DNA of 64,000 nucleotides from Monocercomonoides exilis. Lineage: Eukaryota > Preaxostyla > Oxymonadida > Polymastigidae. A program made the translations under genes and the position numbers. Shown piece after piece: positions 58,001 to 64,000 of the stretch. The first letter of the stretch is position 1. Each line of letters begins with the position of its first letter. The notes beneath the pieces were generated by a model. It saw only the letters and a list, made by a program, of their open reading frames with translations. It had not been told where the DNA came from and did not search any database. The stretch covers positions 910,001 to 974,000 of the forward strand of contig LSRY02000036.1 in assembly GCA_001643675.2 (NCBI GenBank), written 5' to 3'.

Positions 58001-61000
58001 ACATCTACCGCGACGACGACACAGCCACGCTGATGTTCACAGAGGCCAATCTGATTGAAGAGGACACGCTGACATCGCAGGGACAGTCGCATTCAGATGG
58101 GCAGAGCAGATACAGCAAACGGTCTTCGCTGGCAGGAAGCTCACTGGCTGGTGAGAGTCTGATGAGTGGAGGAGTGAAGAAAATGAAGAAGAAGAGGAGG
58201 AAGAAGCGCTCAGGCAGAACTAACGGAAACAAACTGACATTGGCGGAAGACAAGGCTAAGCTGCTTCCAATGTTTTTGCCAACCATTGTAGCGTCTCTGA
58301 TGATTATGATTGTCTGCTTTATTGTGTCGTTCGTGTTGAGTCAAACAGCATTCTCGACAATTCAAACCAGCGCAACAAGTTTGAATGAAGCAACAAACAT
58401 TCTCGTGAACTTCCTGATGAACTATCTGTATACAATGTATTTTGCGTTAGTCAAGGAGTCAAGTGATCCAACCACTTCATACACATTTTCAGGTGTAGAT
58501 TTCATTCCAAGCGATGAACGACTGAATCGAGAACTTGAATCACAGATGATTACCATGAATGAAAAACTAGACACGTTGTATCAGCAGACGAAGTATGAGG
58601 AGCACTTCAATCTGATGGAATATGAATACATTCAGCAGATTATGATAGAATACGATCGAAACGGTTCTGGCAGCTTTTTCAAGGCAGTCTGGAGTTCTCC
58701 TGTAAATATCATTGATCTCATCAACACTGTCTCTAACATCAATAGTGATCTGCTGTATATGTACGATAGCAAGCCTTCGTTTTCTTCGTGGCATTACTAC
58801 ATCCGTGCCAATACTCCTGTGAATGCTGTTGAAGCAATGAAGGGACTTGCCATCCAATACTCAAAATATGCACAAACACAATCAGATTCCATTGTCATTG
58901 CTATTATCATCATGGGCATTGTATCATTGGTTGTACCACTTGTGCTCACGAACTTCCAGTTTGTGATAACAGTCAGAAAGCTGAAGAAGGAGCGTCATGA
59001 AGTGTTCCTTCAGATATGCTCTGTACCAAAAGAGCAGATCTTGAAGCTGAAGCAGCGTTTGGATGAGTCTGAACAAGGAGAAGACGAAGAGTCGCTGACA
59101 TTCGGAACGATGGGATCGACTAACGTGACAGATGCAACGAAGACTGATCAGTCAGCAGTCACTGAAGACGATGGGAAGCCAGACAACCTGAAAGAAATTG
59201 TGGAAGTGACCAACTCTGAAGAGATAGAAAAAGGAGCCAGAACAACACAAGCTGAATCCAGTGGTGCTTCTAACAATGCTGGAGGAAGTTCTCCAAGAGG
59301 AGGAGCAAACGGATCAGGAGTTGAGATGTCACTTGTTCCACATGCACAGCCTGATGATTCCTTCAAGAATGATTCCAACATGATGGGTGCAGGAATGATG
59401 AACAATGGAATGATGAATAATGGAATGATGAACAGCGGAATGCTTATGAACATGGGCTCCAACTTGCAAATCGGTGCAGGTGGTCCAGGAGGTGTTGGCG
59501 GAACGACATCGTCAGGAATGCTGATGGGAACAGGAATGGGCAACATGGGTGCAAATCAAGCGTCTCAGTTCTCACTGGCTTCAATGGGGCAGAACAACAT
59601 GGCAGGAGGAATGCTGGGAATGTCACCAATCACATCTCCTTCTTTCACTTCGCCTCGACAAACGCCTCGTATTCTTCCACATGCAATGCAGCAGGTACAA
59701 ATAGGACTTGCTTCTGGTGCTCCATCACCTCAACCAGGAATGATGAATGGTATGAATGGAATGAACGGAATGAATAGTATGGGAGCTATGAACATTTCTG
59801 GTGATCTGAGCAAAATGCAACCGATGCTGCAGCCTCAAATGTCCTCATTCATTGCACCAGTCGGCAGTGATCGAATGGGTGGAACTGGAATGGGGATGGA
59901 CCTCGGTGACGACTTAGATGGATCTTCATCTTCATCGACAGACATGGAGAACGGAGATAGCAAAAACAAGACAGGCACAGATGACGCAGCAGGTGCACAA
60001 GGAGCAGCACAAGCAAACAATGCAAATCAGCAAGAGATGTCTGAAGAAGACGAAGAAAAAGAGGAACTTGCAGAGCAGATTAAGAAGATTAGCCACTTTA
60101 TCCCAACCTCTTTTTGGATTCGTGTTCTTGTGGGTGATATTGACATTATCATATTTGGTGTTGCCTTTTTGGTTATCTCCGTTGTTTCCCTAAAGACAAC
60201 TGTGCGATTCAACAATGGTATATTCACAGCTGGTTATCGTGAGGCAATGATGTGTACAATTGCTGTTATCACCATTAATCTTGGTTCTCCTTCTTTTCCT
60301 CCAATGATCGGAGAAGGTCTCACTTTCAACACAACCTTTGCGACAAATCCTGTGTGGACTAACTTGACTCACTTAAGCGACGATTTCTACACTCAGCAGA
60401 AATTATTGGCTGCTCTCTTTGAATTTTACACCGCACTGAATGACAGGGCAAACATGGGATCAGACTTTGGGGAATCTGCTCGGACGCATGACGATGCAGT
60501 GGATGAACTGGAAGTCGATAAGATTGTGGCATCTGGAACAAAAGCAAAAGATTTGATGATGACCAAAACGGACTGCTTGATGGAAGACAAATCCATTTGC
60601 TCTGAAATGCCTGGCAGAATGAAAGGTGTAAATGGGAACTTCACTGGTATCGAAGCTTTGCAGAGCATATTTGTTCAGAACTGCATTGCACTGATTAATG
60701 AGGCTGATCCAGTAAATGCAATTATCCTTAACACATCTGGTGTCCAAGTGGTCAATTCGTTGATTATGTACGATCTCTCACAAGGTCTGAAAAGTGTGCG
60801 TATGTCAGTGAGAGAAAGCCAAGTTGCATCCATATCACAGTTTTCCGTGTTTCTGTATCTGTTTTTCATTCTCGGCATCATTTTCACTTTTGTGGGATTC
60901 TTTGGCTGTCTGTTTCCAACAAAGACAGTGCTGTTCCGTGTGGCTACCAACTCAAGCAAAATGCGAGATTTGGATCCGTCAGTCGATCTGGCAGAGAGAA

Positions 61001-61755
61001 CAGGTATGGGCGCTGCTGGATGGAAGGACGAGTATTCATGTGATTGCATCAGAATGGACAAGGAGCATCAGCAAGTGCTTCTTTCTCTTGCCCTTGTTTG
61101 CTCTGGAATTGACCCAGAAATTGTGATCAAAGATCAGCTTGCTGAGATCAAGGAAGGAAACGATGAAGAGTTCAAGTCCATTGCAGAGTTGGTAGAAGAG
61201 AAGTGCTTGAAGAAAGAAGCATCTGCTGGAGGAAATGTGGCCATGATTAAATCGAAACAAGGAGCAGACGATAAATTAGATTCTGCCGATTTGAAAGAGA
61301 AGGACAATGCAATCTTGAAGGCAGTTATGCTTTTGGTCAAGAAGACATTCGCAGCACTTTCAGACGAAGAGCATCTTATCAAAAAATACAAAATGCCTGC
61401 AGATCATCGCTCACGTCATTATTCTGGCCATGCTTCACTTGTCAAAAAGCTCCAGACAAACATCCTGAACATCGAGAAGGTTGCAAAGAAAGGCAAATCA
61501 CTGATGGCATCACAGGCACAGCAGCTGATGCAAGTGTATGTGGGATGGCTTACTGATCATGTGGGGAAAGTTGACAGGGAGTTGACAGCACTTCTTGTGG
61601 GAAAAGCACCTTCGTCTGAAATGGAAAGAGATGTGCGCCTTAACCAGTTCACCGTTCCTCCTTCGTATTCGCAATTTTTGGAATCAGAGAACGCTTCACT
61701 TCAAGAAAAGAGCTTGTTTGAAAAGATGCTGAAAATATTGCATCTGAACGAATAA
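55009..61755 (+). CDS. Polytopic Tmc-like TPR protein with C-terminal hemerythrin domain
   Basis: Three exons: 55009-55146, 55208-55893 and 56049-61755, with introns of 61 and 155 nt, encode 2,176 residues. About eight membrane helices lie in residues 50-365 (QIYWIICILFTIIQCVGLSV, FWIVCALGALGVPALFGLL). A Ser/Thr/Pro/Gln-rich linker follows, then TPR-like helical repeats at about 739-946 (NQNTITLAETLLNIGQKKF, QVLREMGALLRDIYRDDDTA), close to the TmcB/TmcC-type TPR region of protist cyclase-linked receptors. More membrane helices lie near 1011-1038, 1221-1246, 1633-1656 and 1873-1898, with a Met/Asn/Gly-rich linker at about 1385-1550. No nucleotide cyclase domain is seen. The C-terminus (about 1933-2120) matches hemerythrin: W1933, MDKEHQ (H1948), DEEH (E2048), H2065xxxH2069 and H2112xxxxD2117. 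One usual His ligand is Ala2044. A membrane sensor for oxygen, NO or iron is inferred. Confidence 0.85.
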
Positions 61756-63216
61756 GAAGACAAGTGAAGAAAGCAAGTCAAATCAGAGAAAAGGAGAGAG
61801 AAAACAAGTGAGACGGAGAGAAACTATAAAAATATAAGAACAGTTACAAAGATGAATTCAATTTAGATCGTTAACGCATTTAAAACAAAAGTGAACATAT
61901 GCACAATGAACATGAGACACTTCACTGACTTTTGAAGCAAGCATTTCATTTTTTTATAGTGGGTTCTATTTGCTTTTTTCATTTGAAATAAATAAGTTAT
62001 TTTTAATATCTGAAATTTTTGTCAATTTATTTTCTTTTTTGAGTCACTTTCTGCCTCTCTTTTGCACACTTTTTTAATTTGTAGTTTGATTTTCTTGATA
62101 TTAAACATGATGTATATCCAAAAAAGTCATAAAATTTACATTCATATCTGTTTCTTGTTCTTGTTCTGTTTCCTACCGTGTGTAAATATGAGCAAGTCTA
62201 GAAGTCATTTCCAATCTAAACCAATATTTTCTGTTTAATTTTGTAATTATCTTTTTTTATAAGTTTTGTATTCATCATTCAAGTGTCTTGATGAGTTAAT
62301 AAGCAAATGTGAACCCTGCCTGTCAGTCATGTTAAATCATATTCAGATATGTTCTGTTCTCTTTGTTTCCAGTTTTCAATCCCTTTTTCTCGCTTTTCAG
62401 CAAATTTGGAAATTGCTAAACAAATATTTTGGAACTGTTATGATTAATAATGGTGTTAAGGCATTTTGAAACAAACTATTGTAATTCTGTTCTTTTTTAT
62501 TTTTCTTTATGTTTCTTTTGGAAAAGCATTTTCTTGTCTATCTCTGATCGTCTTTTATGGATAGATGCGTGTCTTGTTCAAAATGTTTATATCAAAAAAA
62601 CAATTTATCAATTTTATCTTAGGCATCGTCTTTCCATCTTTTTATTCTGAAGCATCTTCATTTCATTGTTTGTCTTTTTTGTTGAATAATTTTATAATTG
62701 CAGCAGTGGCTGTAGTTTGTGTACTCATCAGTCATTATTTTTTCTTAATGATGATACTTGTATTGTGTATTGGAGCATTGACTGATTTTATTTTTTGAAT
62801 ATAAATATAAATTTGTCATATTTTTTTCCATTGCATCATTCTAAGTAATACTTTTCTATTAAAGTTACTTTTTTTGTTACTGCTTTCAATTCTTATTCGT
62901 CCTTCTTTTCTATTTCTCTTCACCAATTCTTGAATCTAACTCAATTTTTCTCTGAAAAATTCATTCTTTCCTTGATGCAAAGTTCTTTTTAATTTTTAAT
63001 TTTTTCTATTCTTAACTTAACCTTTGTTTTGCATTCAATTCTGTCTTTTTTTTTATTTTTCAAAACGATATGTCAACAATACAACAATACAGAATTTTAA
63101 AAAATGAGAATTTTTTTTCAAAATTCACTTTGTTTAAAAACTCAAATTTAAACATTGCGTAATTATAATTACACCTCTGTAACATGACAAGTTATAAAAT
63201 CATTTGTATGTCACCG

Positions 63217-63274
<58 letters not shown>

Positions 63275-63308
63275 AAAAAGAAAAGAAAAGAAAAGAAAAA
63301 AAAGAAAG
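63217..63308. repeat. Poly-A run with AAAAG microsatellite
   Basis: A run of about 56 A residues (63217-63272) is followed by imperfect AAAAG units. Slippage tract, second of its kind in the window. Confidence 0.9.
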
Positions 63309-63474
63309 AATAGAAAAGTGATTGAGATTAATTGCAAAAGTCTTTCATGGACCGCTTTTTCAATTGAATGATAAAAATAAATACCACAAAAATTAGCATG
63401 AATCGAACAACTTCAATTTGAGTTTGAAAATAAATTTTAACAAAAAGATATGAAAATTTTAATATTTCATCTGG

Positions 63475-63712
63475 GTGATTATTTTTGAAAAGTCGCTAAT
63501 GTTTAATTTTCAAATAAATCGAAAATTTCATATTTTGTTCAAATTTTTGTTTGCATACACCAAACTTCTCTCATATGGAATCAATTTCTGGACTATGCCA
63601 TTTCAAACATTCTTTTGAAGATTCGTGAGCAGAAACAGAAATTTGAGCAAAGTTAGAAATTTTTGATTTTTTTTGAAAATTAAACATTTGCGACTTTTCA
63701 AAAAGAATCACA
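63475..63712. repeat. Hairpin element, family A, copy 3 (diverged)
   Basis: The left end GTGATTATTTTTGAAAAGTC pairs with the right end GACTTTTCAAAAAGAATCAC. The arms then share AATGTTTAATTTTCAAATAA and a TTTTGTTCAAATTT block related to the TTTCGATCAAATTT of copies 1 and 2. Length about 238 bp, like copy 2. The termini differ from copy 2 (GTGATT rather than GTCTAAAT), so it may be a subfamily. Confidence 0.75.
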
Positions 63713-63836
63713 CATCTGTTCATAAAAATCAATAGTGTTATTTCATTTGTTGCATAAAACACGGAAATTTTTGATTGAACCGAACATTCTGTCAATTTTT
63801 TCAGATTTTTTCTTTCTTGCGTTTGATTGAGAAAAA

Positions 63837-64000
63837 ATGAACGAATTTAGAATTCCTCCTCATTCTGATAATATTCTTCATGGTAGTTTTTAAAACGGAG
63901 AATTTCTAATGAAGAAAAATTATCAAAAGAACAGATTTGAAAAAATAAAACGATGCATTGAAAATGCTTCATTCACCAAAATATTTATTATTCTATTTGA
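63837..64000 (+). CDS. Possible first exon of a gene running off the right edge
   Basis: ATG at 63837 opens MNEFRIPPHSDNILH and ends with a good GT donor (GTAGTTTTT at 63883), phase 1. I could not place an acceptor with an open frame inside the remaining 118 bp. Support is only the protein-like start, the donor and the intergenic context. Confidence 0.3.

Larger units (their letters stand above)
61756..63836. other. Intergenic with hairpin element and poly-A tract
   Basis: No intact gene was found. 62560-62800 on the plus strand gives hydrophobic frames (FIIAAVAVVCVLISHYFFLM) that might be an orphan membrane exon or mere T-rich composition. The stretch also contains the poly-A tract and family A hairpin copy 3 listed separately. 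Confidence 0.55.

Noticed and set aside
1-64000. Alternative genetic code (TAA/TAG as Gln), known from some oxymonads
   Set aside because: All hand-built models end at TAA, TAG or TGA with sensible C-termini, and no conserved Gln position needs a stop codon.
1-64000. CRISPR arrays, tRNA or rRNA genes, bacterial-type operons
   Set aside because: No direct-repeat/spacer array, tRNA B-box-like TTC-loop context or rRNA motif was seen. The genes are spliced and eukaryotic.

Overview
This window looks like nuclear DNA from an intron-rich, anaerobic or microaerophilic protist, most likely an oxymonad (Preaxostyla). The sequence shows spliced genes with short introns (38-185 nt), very AT-rich intergenic DNA and richer exons. 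It also shows eukaryote-only proteins: GINS subunit Psf1, a UBE2W-type E2, an SH3-PH adaptor and an MBOAT acyltransferase. All three stop codons (TAA, TAG, TGA) end genes and none is read through, so the standard code applies. The oxymonad assignment is an inference from family content (giant beta-helix surface receptors ending in a pseudokinase, and a Tmc-type membrane TPR protein) together with intron density.

Layout. 1-3206 (minus, cut by the left edge) and 9814-17559 (plus) are divergent paralogous genes for huge cysteine-rich beta-helix surface proteins. The complete one has a signal peptide, a modular ectodomain of about 2,090 residues, one membrane helix and a cytoplasmic kinase-like domain lacking the catalytic motifs. 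The two genes share a stretch of about 605 bp at 99% identity that drops abruptly to about 72%, a gene-conversion signature. Between them lie a decayed pogo/Tigger transposon (5450-7491) with intact inverted repeats and TA target duplication, and two small hairpin elements. 17560-22045 is a gene-poor stretch holding a foldback element, a hairpin-element copy, homopolymers and degenerate repeats.

From 22046 onward the window is gene-dense. In order: a secreted protein of unknown role (minus), an ARM-like protein (plus), a seven-helix membrane protein (plus), a tentative small membrane protein (plus), Psf1 (minus), an SH3-PH protein (plus), an acidic coiled-coil protein (plus) and a seven- or eight-helix membrane protein (minus). 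These are followed by a 4,876-residue giant protein with a C2-like N-terminus (33381-48297, plus), an MBOAT acyltransferase (minus), a UBE2W-like E2 (minus), an unknown 166-residue protein (plus) and a 2,176-residue polytopic protein (55009-61755, plus). The first exon of a possible further gene lies at the right edge.

The most notable gene is 55009-61755. It combines an N-terminal polytopic membrane block, a Tmc-like TPR region, further membrane helices and a C-terminal hemerythrin domain. Six of the seven usual iron ligands are recognisable, which suggests a membrane-bound oxygen, NO or iron sensor. Many genes here encode membrane or surface proteins, but nothing indicates operon-like organisation. 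Exon structures were built by hand from reading frame, GT-AG sites and phase, and have no transcript support.
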